NCBI GenBank assembly: GCA_041396245.1
Contig: JAWKYW010000004.1
Coordinates: forward strand, 62,001 to 126,000
Origin: Desulfobacillus sp041396245
Lineage (GTDB): Bacteria > Pseudomonadota > Gammaproteobacteria > Burkholderiales > Rhodocyclaceae
DNA: 64,000 nucleotides
Direction: 5' to 3'
Position 1 is the first letter of the stretch. Every line of letters starts with the position of its first letter. This document shows positions 43,623-52,777 of this stretch, one piece after another. The position numbers and the translations under genes were made by a program. Under the pieces are notes generated by a model. The model saw only the letters and a program-made list of their open reading frames with translations, had not been told where the DNA came from and did not search any database.

Positions 43623-44984
43623 GTGTTGAAGATCGCCGTTGTCGGCAGCGGCCCGAGCGGCTTTTACACCGCGGAGGCGCTGCTCAAATCTTCAAAAGCC
43701 GAAGTGGACATGCTCGAGCGTTTGCCGGTGCCGTACGGCCTGGTCCGCTACGGGGTCGCCCCGGATCATCCCAAGTTGAAGCTGCCGGCGACGACCTACG
43801 CGCGTACTGCCGCCTTGTCGGGTTTTCGCTTCGTCGGAGGCGTCACGGTAGGCAAGGATGTCAGCGTCGAGGAACTCAGGGACGCCTACCATGCCGTGGT
43901 CTTCTGCTGCGGGGCCGAAACCGATCGAGAGCTGGGCATTCCTGGCGAAAACCTGCCGGGCAGCCATGCCGCCACCGCGTTCGTTGGCTGGTACAACGGC
44001 CATCCCGATTTTTTGCAGCACAGTTTCGATCTGACCCAGGAGCAGGTCGTCATCATTGGCCAAGGCAACGTCGCTGCGGATGTCTGTCGCATTCTTGCCA
44101 AGCCGGTCGACGATCTCAGGCAAACCGACATCGCAGAACATGCGCTCCAGGCATTGGCAGAGAGCCGCGTGCGCGAAATCCACATCATTGGCCGCCGCGG
44201 CCCTGCACAGGCCAAGTTTACCGACAAGGAGTTGCGCGAACTCGGGGAAATCCCTCAGGCTTGCGTATCCCTGGACCCTGCCGATCTGGTTCTGGATCCG
44301 GCCAGCGCCAAGGAAATCGAAGATCCGAGAGGGCAGACCGCCGCATGGAACATGGCGCTGCTGCGCGAATTCGCATCGAGGCCGCTCGCCCAGGCTCGGC
44401 GCCGGATACATTTCAGATTCCTGGAGAGCCCCGTGGCGCTGTATGGCGGTCAGAACCTGGGCGGAGCAGTTCTCGAAAAAAACCGGCTTGAAGGCTTCCC
44501 CTTCGGGCAACGCGCCCTTGGCACCGGCGTGACGGCCCGACTGGATTGCGGCCTGCTCTTTCGAAGCGTGGGTTACAAGGGACTGGAAATGCCCGGTCTG
44601 CCTTTCGACGAACGGCGTGGAATCATTCCGAATCGAGAGGGACGCGTGATCAGGGACGGACTTCCGCTCACCGGGATGTACTGTGCCGGCTGGATCAAGC
44701 GCGGTCCGAGCGGAATTATCGGAACCAACCGTGCGGATGCCGTCGAAACCGCAAATCATCTATTGACGGACATGCACACGAACGCCAGTTTGCCCTCCAA
44801 GGCCGGCGCCTCTGTCCTGCTGCCGATGCTGGCGAGCCGCGGCCTTCGCTGCACAAGTTTCGAGGACTGGCTGAAGATCGATGCGGCAGAAATTGCGCGC
44901 GGCGCGGAGGCAGGCAAGCCGCGGGAAAAATTCGTGCGCATTAAGGACATGCTGGATATCGTCAGCCATCAAGCAGCCGCCTGA
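43623..44984 (+). CDS. Ferredoxin:NADP reductase, adrenodoxin-reductase type
   Basis: Flavoprotein of 453 residues: FAD motif VVGSGPSGFYTAEALL, the PYGLVRYGVAPDHPKLK segment characteristic of FprA/adrenodoxin reductases, the NADP motif IIGQGNVAADVCRIL and the C-terminal AGWIKRGPSGIIGTNRADA. It would move electrons between NADP(H) and the adjacent ferredoxin. The start is GTG 43623 or TTG 43626. Its 3' end overlaps the convergent malonyl-CoA decarboxylase gene by 23 bases. Confidence 0.9.
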   Translation: MLKIAVVGSGPSGFYTAEALLKSSKAEVDMLERLPVPYGLVRYGVAPDHPKLKLPATTYARTAALSGFRFVGGVTVGKDVSVEELRDAYHAVVFCCGAETDRELGIPGENLPGSHAATAFVGWYNGHPDFLQHSFDLTQEQVVIIGQGNVAADVCRILAKPVDDLRQTDIAEHALQALAESRVREIHIIGRRGPAQAKFTDKELRELGEIPQACVSLDPADLVLDPASAKEIEDPRGQTAAWNMALLREFASRPLAQARRRIHFRFLESPVALYGGQNLGGAVLEKNRLEGFPFGQRALGTGVTARLDCGLLFRSVGYKGLEMPGLPFDERRGIIPNREGRVIRDGLPLTGMYCAGWIKRGPSGIIGTNRADAVETANHLLTDMHTNASLPSKAGASVLLPMLASRGLRCTSFEDWLKIDAAEIARGAEAGKPREKFVRIKDMLDIVSHQAAA

Positions 44985-46386
44985 TCTGGCGTGTAGCTGC
45001 GAGAATGCCGCTGTCGCAGTACATCTTGTGATTCTTCTCGATTTCCTTCAGGGAATATAGGTAGTTAACCATCAACCCTGCCGATTGACGCAAGCCGCGA
45101 GGCGAGTTGTCAGCAAGCCAATTGATGCGGGCAAGGCTGGCGCCATTCGAGAAATGGAATCGGCCGACCGGGTCGAGCGGGGCGTTTCCTCTTCGTTCCG
45201 TCAGCAGATAGCGAGCGCACTGCCGGCGCGTCCAGTCTTCTATCCTGCGCCCGGTCATTCTGTCCTGCCTGCCGACAATCGCCGCCTGAAGCCTGGAGGC
45301 ACGCATCCGGGCATCGCCGGATACGATGAAATCGAGTTCGGGCGGCAGGTTCCGACTCAGTTCTTCGACATCCTGCCCCTGCAGCCATTCCATGAAGCCG
45401 GGCACCGGCGACAGGGTGGAAAATATCTTCAGCCCGGGAAATTCGATTTGCAATTGCTCGACAACGCGCTTGATGAGGAATTCGCCGAAGCTGACCCCTT
45501 TGAGCCCCGGTTGCGTATTCGATATTGAGTAGAAGACCGCTACGTTGGCGGCATTCGGATCCAGTGTTGGCTGAGACTCGTCGAGAATGGTCTGAACGCT
45601 GGCGGCAACCTCCCGCAGAAGCGCGACCTCGATGAATATCAGCGGCTCCTCCGGCATGCGCGGGTGAAAGAAGGCATAGCAGCGCCGATCCGAGTCGAGG
45701 CGGTTTCGCAGATCGCTCCATGACGTGATTTCATGCACCGCTTCGTAGCGGATCAGCTTTTCGAGCAAGGCGGCGGAGGAATTCCAGCCAATGCGCCTTA
45801 GCTCCAGGAAACCGACGTCGAACCAGGAGGCAAGCAACCGCATCAGGTCGCGATCGAGGGCGGCAAGCCCGCCGCATCCGTCATCGATGCGTTGCAGATC
45901 GGCGCGCATCCTGACCAGCTCCTCGACGCCCTCGGGCATCAGGTTGAACTGCCCCAGCAGCTTCAGGCGCGGCGAATCCAAATGATTGCGCAGGCTCTCA
46001 AGGGCCGATTCACGTGTACTCTGCTCGTCTGCCTTGAGGTAGGCATCGATCGCAACACGTATGAGCTGGGGGTCGGGTCCGAAAGCCTCGTTCAGCTGCG
46101 TCAGAAAACGACGCTTGTCACTGACATCCGCTCCGCGATAGAAACGCAACAGGCGACCGATGCGGGAGCGGGCGACGGCATCATGGCCTCCTAAGTGCGC
46201 TGATTCGTGCATGATTCTCGCAATGTCGGCCCAAGACTCGCCGTGCCGTGCTCGAGCCGGTGCGTTCTGCGCTCGACCAAGAAATGTACTCAGCATCGCA
46301 GCGATTCCGGAGTCAAGCGGAACCCCCGCCATCCTGCCGGCCGCAAACCTCTCGACTCGAGGGGTTGCCGAAGAATTCCGGCTCAT
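44962..46386 (-). CDS. Malonyl-CoA decarboxylase
   Basis: Enzyme of 474 residues converting malonyl-CoA to acetyl-CoA and CO2. It has the helical N-terminal region (ESALESLRNHLDSPRLKLLGQFNLMPEGVEELVRMR) and the acetyltransferase-like C-terminal part with VSFGEFLIKRVVEQLQIEFPGLKIFSTLSPVPGF, DPVGRFHFSNGA and the conserved tyrosine region GLMVNYLYSL. The start overlaps the stop of the upstream dehydrogenase (ATGA), so it belongs to the PDH-like operon. It would remove malonyl-CoA formed in the pathway. Confidence 0.88.
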   Translation of the reverse strand: MSRNSSATPRVERFAAGRMAGVPLDSGIAAMLSTFLGRAQNAPARARHGESWADIARIMHESAHLGGHDAVARSRIGRLLRFYRGADVSDKRRFLTQLNEAFGPDPQLIRVAIDAYLKADEQSTRESALESLRNHLDSPRLKLLGQFNLMPEGVEELVRMRADLQRIDDGCGGLAALDRDLMRLLASWFDVGFLELRRIGWNSSAALLEKLIRYEAVHEITSWSDLRNRLDSDRRCYAFFHPRMPEEPLIFIEVALLREVAASVQTILDESQPTLDPNAANVAVFYSISNTQPGLKGVSFGEFLIKRVVEQLQIEFPGLKIFSTLSPVPGFMEWLQGQDVEELSRNLPPELDFIVSGDARMRASRLQAAIVGRQDRMTGRRIEDWTRRQCARYLLTERRGNAPLDPVGRFHFSNGASLARINWLADNSPRGLRQSAGLMVNYLYSLKEIEKNHKMYCDSGILAATRQIRRLLDG

Positions 46387-47273
46387 GCGGCAAGATTGGA
46401 TCCCCCGGTTGCGTGAGCCTCGAGCACGCGCAGCAAGGACGAGGTGTCTTCGCGCCCCCAGCCAAGAGCGAGCAGCCTCTCCAATTGCCGGTCGGCGACA
46501 GCAGTAGCGGGCATATCCATGCCGAGTTCCTGCGCCGCAGCGGCGACCATTGCAATATCCTTGGCATGGAGCCGCGCTTCAATTCCGGCGAGGAAATCCC
46601 GCGCCGCCATTTTCGGCCCCATCAAATCAAGCATCTTGGAGCCGGCCATCCCCGCTGAAATCGCATCGATCACGCGCCCGGGATCGGCACCCATGCGTGA
46701 AGCGTAGAGCATGGCCTCGGCGATGCCCTGGATGTTGATCACCTGGATGATCTGATTGCAGGCCTTGGCGACCTGTCCGGCCCCACTCGGGCCTATGTGC
46801 GTGATTTTCTCGCCCAGCAGGCGCAGCAGGGGCATCGCCTTGATCAGCACTTCCTCCTCTCCGCCGATCATGATCGAAAGCGTCGCGGCTTCGGCGCCCT
46901 TCACGCCCCCCGATACGGGCGCATCCAGGAAGTTGATTCCACTCGCACGCAGGCGATCCGTGAACCGAACGGTGGCGGCCGGCGATATCGTCGAAAAATC
47001 GATGCAGATGCAGCCCGGGGCCATTGCCGCGGCTGCCCCGTCCTTCCCGAACAGCACGTCCTCGACATCTTCCGTGGCCGTGACGTTCAGAAGCACGAAG
47101 TCGGCTTGCAATGCCGCTGCTGCAGGCGACTCGACGCCGACGGCGCCGAGCGCTTCGATTTGGCTGAGCATCTCATTGCGCCGTACGAAAACCTTGACGG
47201 CATGGCCCGCACCGGTCAGGTGCCGGATCATCGGCCTTCCCATATTTCCCGCACCGATGAAGCCGATATTCAT
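46383..47273 (-). CDS. 3-Hydroxyisobutyrate dehydrogenase-like enzyme
   Basis: NAD(P)-dependent beta-hydroxyacid dehydrogenase of 296 residues. The Rossmann motif GFIGAGNMGRPM opens the protein; FLDAPVSGGVKGAEAATLSIMIGG and GAGQVAKACNQI (catalytic lysine) follow. Relatives oxidise 3-hydroxyisobutyrate, 3-hydroxypropionate or reduce tartronate semialdehyde. Malonyl-CoA decarboxylase next to it favours a three-carbon semialdehyde (malonate or methylmalonate semialdehyde), as an inference only. The ATG at 47273 is used. Confidence 0.85.
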   Translation of the reverse strand: MNIGFIGAGNMGRPMIRHLTGAGHAVKVFVRRNEMLSQIEALGAVGVESPAAAALQADFVLLNVTATEDVEDVLFGKDGAAAAMAPGCICIDFSTISPAATVRFTDRLRASGINFLDAPVSGGVKGAEAATLSIMIGGEEEVLIKAMPLLRLLGEKITHIGPSGAGQVAKACNQIIQVINIQGIAEAMLYASRMGADPGRVIDAISAGMAGSKMLDLMGPKMAARDFLAGIEARLHAKDIAMVAAAAQELGMDMPATAVADRQLERLLALGWGREDTSSLLRVLEAHATGGSNLAA

Positions 47274-47322
47274 TCGAGCATCAGTCACGCGCACTTTCCT
47301 CCAAACGGTTGCCGAATCGCCA

Positions 47323-48600
47323 TCACAGGACGGCCCTGCGGAAATCGGACAGCATCCCTGCCAGGAACCCAAGAAAGCGGGCAGCCGCAACGCCATCCAG
47401 CGCACGATGGTCCCAGGACAGGCACAGGGGTAGCACGAGTCGCGGCTGGAACTGCACGCCATCCCATACCGGACGAATTTCCGATCGCGCCACCCCGAGT
47501 ATGGCCACCTCGGGGGCATTGATGATCGGTGTGAAACCGCTGCCGCCGGCGCTACCCAGGTTCGAAACGGTAAAACAGCCCCCCTGCATGCGATCGGGCC
47601 CAAGTTTCCCGGCCCGGGCCAACCGCACCAGTTCGTTGCTCTCTCGCGCGATATCCAGCAAGCCCTTTTTGTCTGCATCTCGAACCACGGGCACAACCAG
47701 CCCTTCGGGTGTATCGACAGCGAACCCTATGTGTCGATAGCTTCTTACGATGGACTCGTTGCCATCGACAGTGCTGTTGAATGCCGGATAGTGCTGAAGG
47801 GCGAGTGCCGCCGCTTTGAGGATGAAGGGAAGCAGCGTAAGCCTGGCGCTGCCGTCCCGTTGTTCGGCATTGACCTGCTTGCGGAATTCTTCAAGCGTGC
47901 TGATGTCTGCATCATCGAAGTTGGTGACATGGGGTATCGTTGCCCAATTGCGCGCCAGATTGTCCGAGGCTATCTGCCGTATGCGGCTTCGCTGAATCCG
48001 TTCGATCTTGCCGAAGCGGGAATAATCGACGGCGGGCCTGGCGGGCTTCTCGACTTCCGCTCCTTTCGTCGGATCCACCCGGTCAGCGTGCATCTCCTCA
48101 TGGACCGCTTTCCTTACCCTGGCGAGTACGTCTTCCTTCAGCAGACGTCCCTTGGGTCCGCTGCCCTTCAGCCGTTCGATATCGACACCGAACTCTCTCG
48201 CCAGACGCCGGACAGCGGGACCGCACGGGCCGACCGTCGAAGTCGAAGTGGCGAGAACCGGGGCGATGTGCGTTTCGGCGGCATGGGGCTGCCGGCCGGG
48301 GGATGTCTCGGCCGTTTCTGGTTGCGTCGGAGCAAGATCCGTCAGTACGGCGGCGGCGATGCTGTTGCGAACGCGAAGCACCGGGCTTCCCTGCGAAACC
48401 AGATCCCCCGCCCTGACCAACACCTCTTCAACCAAACCGCCGTGGCCCGCCGGAACATCCAGCGTTGCCTTGTCGGATTCGAGAACGACAACCGTGGTAT
48501 TGGCCTCTACCCGGTCACCCGGACCGACGAGAATCTCGATGACCGGGATATCGCGGTAGTCGCCGATATCCGGTACGCACGCCTCGATCAATTTCCCCAT
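47323..48600 (-). CDS. aceF: Dihydrolipoyllysine acetyltransferase (PDH E2)
   Basis: E2 core protein of 425 residues. A single lipoyl domain has its lipoylated K44 in LESDKATLDVPA; a peripheral subunit-binding domain follows (AVRRLAREFGVDIERLKGSGPKGRLLKEDV), then the catalytic domain ending LSWDHRALDGVAAARFL with the HxxxD site. It accepts the acyl group from E1. The E3 gene (lpd) is not adjacent. The general PDH of the organism may lie elsewhere, making this a second copy. Confidence 0.9.
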   Translation of the reverse strand: MGKLIEACVPDIGDYRDIPVIEILVGPGDRVEANTTVVVLESDKATLDVPAGHGGLVEEVLVRAGDLVSQGSPVLRVRNSIAAAVLTDLAPTQPETAETSPGRQPHAAETHIAPVLATSTSTVGPCGPAVRRLAREFGVDIERLKGSGPKGRLLKEDVLARVRKAVHEEMHADRVDPTKGAEVEKPARPAVDYSRFGKIERIQRSRIRQIASDNLARNWATIPHVTNFDDADISTLEEFRKQVNAEQRDGSARLTLLPFILKAAALALQHYPAFNSTVDGNESIVRSYRHIGFAVDTPEGLVVPVVRDADKKGLLDIARESNELVRLARAGKLGPDRMQGGCFTVSNLGSAGGSGFTPIINAPEVAILGVARSEIRPVWDGVQFQPRLVLPLCLSWDHRALDGVAAARFLGFLAGMLSDFRRAVL

Positions 48601-48621
48601 GACTATGCCTCTTGGTGCGCC

Positions 48622-51321
48622 TCAATGCTCGAGCGGAGCCGGTTTGTTCGGATCGATCCCCAGGCGCTCGATCGCCTTGGCCGGGATGTCGCTGTCTAGC
48701 TGGCCCTGCTGCGCCAGACTGCCCAGGGCGCTCACCGTTATGTAACGCTCATCGATCTCGAAGAAATCGCGCAGACCCGCGCGCGTATCCGAGCGGCCAA
48801 AACCATCCGTCCCAAGGACCGTGTAGCGCTGCGGCACCCACTCCCTGATCAGGTCGGGGTAGGCACGCACAAAGTCCGTGGCGGCGATGACCGGGCCGCG
48901 CCTGTCGGCCAACTGCGCACTCAAATAGGCGACGCGCGGCGGCTTCCCGGGATGCAGCATGTTCCAGCGATTGCAGGCGATGCCGTCCCTGCGCAATTCG
49001 CTGAAGCTGGTGACGCTCCATACATCCGCCCCTACGCCGTATTCCGCTTCGAGGCGCTCGGCCGCCATGAGCAGTTGTCGCAGAATGCTGCCGCTGCCCA
49101 GCAGTTGAACGCGAGGAAGGGAGTCATCCAGCGCGGAGGGTCGCAAGAGATATATGCCGCGACGAATTCCCTCCTCGGCGCCGGACGGCATGGCGGGTTG
49201 AGCATGGTTTTCGTTGTAGAGGGTCAAGTAGTAGAAAAGATTCTCACCATCGCGCATCATGCGGTTGATGCCGTCCTCCACGATCACGGCCACCTCATAG
49301 CCGAAGGCCGGATCGTAGGCGCGGCACGTCGGAACCGTCGCGGCATAGACCTGGCTCTGCCCATCCTGGTGCTGCAGCCCTTCCCCGGACAGCGTGGTGC
49401 GCCCGGCGGTGGCACCGAGCAGAAAACCCCGCGCCTGCGAGTCGGCCGCGCACCAGATCAGGTCGGCGACACGCTGGAAGCCGAACATCGAATAGAAGAT
49501 GTAAAACGGCAACATCGGCTGATCGGTATGCGACCAGGCTGTTCCTGCGGCAATCCATGAACCGAGCGAACCCGCCTCCGTTATTCCTTCTTCCAATATC
49601 TGCCCTTTGACATCCTCCCGGTAAAAGGCGAGCTGCTCGGAATCCTGCGGCGTATAGCGTTGTCCCCAGGGCGAATAAATGCCGTACTGGCGAAACATGT
49701 CCTGCATGCCGAATGTGCGTGCCTCGTCCGCCACTATTGGCACGATGCGCGGCCCCAGTTCCTTGTCGCGCATGAGTTTGCCGAGCATCCGGACAAAACC
49801 CATGGTCGTGGAAATCTCTCTGCCGTTTGCGATGGCATGGCCGCTTGCATAGACGGCCGCAGCCGGAACCGAGACCGCCCTGGGCTGTGCCTGCCTGCGC
49901 GGCACGTATCCGCCAAGGGCATCGCGACGTTGCCTTAAGTAGCGTATTTCCGCGCTTGCTTCGCCCGGATGAAGGAAGCGCGATGATTCCAGGTCGCTGT
50001 CGGACAGGGGCAAGCCGAAGCGATCGCGAAAACGTGCGAGATCCTCCATGGAAAGCTTTTTTATCTGATGCGCGGTATTAGCCCCCTGACCGGAGCCCCC
50101 CATGCCGTAGCCTTTTGTGGTCTTGGCCAGGATGACTGTGGGTTGGCCCTGGCAGGCGACTGCTGCGGCATAGGCGGCGTGGATCTTGACCGGATCATGG
50201 CCGCCGCGCTGCAGGGCGTCGATATCCCGGTCGCTCATGTTTGCCACTAGTTCCGCCAGTTGCGGATATCGGGAGAAGAAGTGCTCGCGGTTGTAGTGTC
50301 CGTCCGTGGCGGAAAGCTTTTGAAACTCACCATCGACAGCCTCGGCCATACGGCGCAGGATCCAGCCATCGCGGTCTCTCGCAAAAAGAACGTCCCAGTT
50401 TGAACCCCAGAGGCACTTGATGACATTCCACCCGGCCCCCGCAAAAAGTGTTTCCAGCTCCTGGACTATGTTTCCGTTGCCGCGAACAGGCCCATCCAGC
50501 CGCTGCAGATTGCAGTTCACGACCAGGATCAAATTATCCAGCTGCTCGCGCGCCGCCAGGGATATTCCGGCCAATGACTCGGGTTCGTCCATCTCGCCGT
50601 CGCCAACGAACGACCAAACTTTGCGGTCGCTGGGCTGGACGATGCCGCGGTGCTGCAGGTAACGCTGGAAGCGAGCCTGGTAAATCGCTGAAATGAGCCC
50701 CAGGCCCATTGAACCGGTAGGAAACTGCCAGAACTCCGGCATCAGGGTTGGATGCGGATATGAAGAGAGGCCGCGACCGCGACCGCCAGAAACTTCGCGG
50801 CGAAAATATTCGAGGTTGTCCTCGTTCAGCCTTCCCTCAAGGAACGCGCGTGCATAAACGCCAGGTGCTGCATGTGGCTGATAGTAAACAAGGTCGCCGG
50901 GATGGTTGTCGCTGGCTCCTCGGAAGAAGTGGTTGAATCCGACCTCAAACAGATCTGCAATGGAAGCATAGGTGGCAATATGGCCGCCAAGTTCGGGAAA
51001 ATGGTTGTTTGCACGCATGACCAACGCCAATGCATTCCAGCGGTGGATAGCGGTAATGCGTTTCTCCAGATCGAGATCGCCCGGATAAGGAGGCTGTGTG
51101 TCTACCGAAATCGTATTGCGATAGGGAGTGGTGTGTCGCGTATGAAAGCGACCACCGGCACGTCGCCCTGCTTCGATCAAGCGATCGAGAATGAATTCGG
51201 CGCGTATCAAGCCCTCCCGGGCAATCACGTCATCCAGGCTCAATAGCCAGTCCTGCACCTCGGCTTCGTCATCTTCCACGTTCGAACCCGACTGGCTGAA
51301 AGCCCAAGCATGGCTTGACAT
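48622..51321 (-). CDS. aceE: Pyruvate dehydrogenase E1, homodimeric type
   Basis: ThDP-dependent E1 of 899 residues, the usual AceE length. The ThDP/Mg motif starts GDGEMDEPESL and ends NLILVVNCNLQRLDG; the segment NREHFFSRYPQL and the C-terminal VLGTDGFGRSDTR are also typical. Other 2-oxo acids cannot be excluded. It is the first gene of the operon aceE-aceF-HIBADH-MCD. Its ribosome-binding AGGGAG lies inside a hairpin 4-26 bases upstream, so translation may be controlled. An Lrp-type regulator is divergent. Confidence 0.92.
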   Translation of the reverse strand: MSSHAWAFSQSGSNVEDDEAEVQDWLLSLDDVIAREGLIRAEFILDRLIEAGRRAGGRFHTRHTTPYRNTISVDTQPPYPGDLDLEKRITAIHRWNALALVMRANNHFPELGGHIATYASIADLFEVGFNHFFRGASDNHPGDLVYYQPHAAPGVYARAFLEGRLNEDNLEYFRREVSGGRGRGLSSYPHPTLMPEFWQFPTGSMGLGLISAIYQARFQRYLQHRGIVQPSDRKVWSFVGDGEMDEPESLAGISLAAREQLDNLILVVNCNLQRLDGPVRGNGNIVQELETLFAGAGWNVIKCLWGSNWDVLFARDRDGWILRRMAEAVDGEFQKLSATDGHYNREHFFSRYPQLAELVANMSDRDIDALQRGGHDPVKIHAAYAAAVACQGQPTVILAKTTKGYGMGGSGQGANTAHQIKKLSMEDLARFRDRFGLPLSDSDLESSRFLHPGEASAEIRYLRQRRDALGGYVPRRQAQPRAVSVPAAAVYASGHAIANGREISTTMGFVRMLGKLMRDKELGPRIVPIVADEARTFGMQDMFRQYGIYSPWGQRYTPQDSEQLAFYREDVKGQILEEGITEAGSLGSWIAAGTAWSHTDQPMLPFYIFYSMFGFQRVADLIWCAADSQARGFLLGATAGRTTLSGEGLQHQDGQSQVYAATVPTCRAYDPAFGYEVAVIVEDGINRMMRDGENLFYYLTLYNENHAQPAMPSGAEEGIRRGIYLLRPSALDDSLPRVQLLGSGSILRQLLMAAERLEAEYGVGADVWSVTSFSELRRDGIACNRWNMLHPGKPPRVAYLSAQLADRRGPVIAATDFVRAYPDLIREWVPQRYTVLGTDGFGRSDTRAGLRDFFEIDERYITVSALGSLAQQGQLDSDIPAKAIERLGIDPNKPAPLEH

Positions 51322-51324
51322 AAC

Positions 51325-51346
51325 TTTCTCCCTGTTTAGGGAGAAA
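51325..51346. promoter_or_regulatory. Perfect inverted repeat covering the aceE ribosome-binding site
   Basis: Arms TTTCTCCCT (51325-51333) and AGGGAGAAA (51338-51346) are separated by 4 bases. On the minus strand the second arm contains the AGGGAG that precedes the aceE start at 51321. It could be an operator for the adjacent Lrp-type protein or a hairpin that hides the ribosome-binding site. Confidence 0.65.
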
Positions 51347-51433
51347 TTTTATGTTTATTGGCTCTTCAGGATATTGCTTTTCGATATGGCGGAATGATCT
51401 AATGCGCAATTATTGCTCAATAACTTCCCTATC

Positions 51434-51922
51434 ATGCGCAACGTAAATCAGAAATCACGTTTGGACGACATCGATATCAATCTGCTCGACAGGCTCCAGA
51501 CCGATGCCCGCATAACAAACGTCGCACTGGCCGAAGCAGTCAACCTGTCGCCGGCTCCTTGCCTGAGAAGAGTTCGTGATCTTGAATCTTCTGGCGTGAT
51601 TCGCGGTTACGTGACGCTGATAAATCCGGAAGATGTAGGTCTGGAAATTTCGGCTTTCATTCAGGTCAGCCTCGAAAAGCAGGTCGCCAGCGGCCTCAGG
51701 GTATTCGAGGATCGGGTGCAGAACTATCCCGAAGTAATGGAGTGCTATTTGATGACTGGCGATTCGGACTACCTGCTGAGAGTCGTGGTTTCCGATCTCA
51801 AGGCATTGCAAAGCTTCATCGTCGAGCATCTGGCCCGAATTCCGCATGTATCCAATATTCGTTCCAGTATTACCCTGAAGCAGGTCAAGTACAAGACCGC
51901 ACTGCCCATCTCTGCGATCTAG
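51434..51922 (+). CDS. Lrp/AsnC-family regulator
   Basis: Protein of 162 residues. The N-terminal helix-turn-helix (DDIDINLLDRLQTDARITNVALAEAVNLSPAPCLRRVRDLESSGVIRGY) is followed by an Asn/RAM ligand domain (PEVMECYLMTGDSDYLLRVV). The start ATG at 51434 gives the family N-terminus. It is divergent from aceE over an interval with an inverted repeat, and probably controls the PDH-like operon in response to an amino or keto acid. It lies at the right edge of the island, just before parB. Confidence 0.88.
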   Translation: MRNVNQKSRLDDIDINLLDRLQTDARITNVALAEAVNLSPAPCLRRVRDLESSGVIRGYVTLINPEDVGLEISAFIQVSLEKQVASGLRVFEDRVQNYPEVMECYLMTGDSDYLLRVVVSDLKALQSFIVEHLARIPHVSNIRSSITLKQVKYKTALPISAI

Positions 51923-51923
51923 G

Positions 51924-52766
51924 CTAGCGCAGCTTCTCGAGGATGCCGTCGAGCTGGTCGAGGCTGGAGAAGCCGATGGCGATCTGTCCGTCGCCCTTGG
52001 CGCCCATCCTGATCTTCACCCGGGCACCAAGCGCATCGGCGAGTTCTTCCTCAAGGCGGGCGACGTCGCGGTCTTCCTTCTTCGGGGCGCTTTTCTTCTT
52101 GGGCGGGTTGAGCTCTTGCTGCACCATGCGCTCGGCCTCGCGCACCGAATAGCCCTTGGCGGAAATGCGGTGGGCGAGCTGCACCTGGCTGGCCTTGGCC
52201 AGCGGCAGCAGCGCGCGGGCATGACCCATGTCGATCTCGCCCGCCATGAGCAGGTCCTGCACCGGCTTGGCCAGGTGCAGCAGGCGCAACAGGTTGCTGG
52301 CGGCGGGACGCGAGCGGCCGACGGAATCCGCCGCCTGCTGGTGCGTCATGCCGAATTCGTCAATGAGGCGCTGGATGCCCATCGCCTCTTCCAGCGGGTT
52401 GAGGTCCTCGCGCTGGATGTTCTCGATGAGCGACATGGCGAGCGCGGAATCGTCTGGAATGTCGCGCACCAGCACCGGCACTTCGTGCAGGCCGGCCAGT
52501 TGCGAGGCGCGCCAGCGCCGCTCGCCGGCGATGATTTCGTAGCGGCCGCCGTCGACCGGGCGCACCAGGATCGGCTGCATGACGCCCTGGGCCTTGATGG
52601 AGGCGGCCAACTCGTTCAGCGATTCCTGGTCCATGTGCGTGCGCGGCTGGTACTTGCCGGGCTGGAGATAGTCGACGCGCAGGGTGTCCTGACGCTGCGG
52701 TTCGCTGCTGTTGCCGGCCAGCAGGGCATCGAGCCCGCGGCCGAGGCCTTTCGGTTTGGCTGCCAT
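51924..52766 (-). CDS. parB: Chromosome-partitioning protein ParB
   Basis: DNA-binding CTPase of 280 residues that loads at parS. It has the LGRGLDALL start, the PGKYQPRTHMDQESLNELAASIKAQGVMQPILVRP segment, GERRWRASQLAG (CTP-binding) and the HTH IDEFGMTHQQAADSVGRSR. The ATG at 52766 gives the standard N-terminus. It lies 11 bases after parA. Two parS-like sites are found 3.4 and 4.3 kb away. Confidence 0.95.
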   Translation of the reverse strand: MAAKPKGLGRGLDALLAGNSSEPQRQDTLRVDYLQPGKYQPRTHMDQESLNELAASIKAQGVMQPILVRPVDGGRYEIIAGERRWRASQLAGLHEVPVLVRDIPDDSALAMSLIENIQREDLNPLEEAMGIQRLIDEFGMTHQQAADSVGRSRPAASNLLRLLHLAKPVQDLLMAGEIDMGHARALLPLAKASQVQLAHRISAKGYSVREAERMVQQELNPPKKKSAPKKEDRDVARLEEELADALGARVKIRMGAKGDGQIAIGFSSLDQLDGILEKLR

Positions 52767-52777
52767 TTTTTCTCCCC

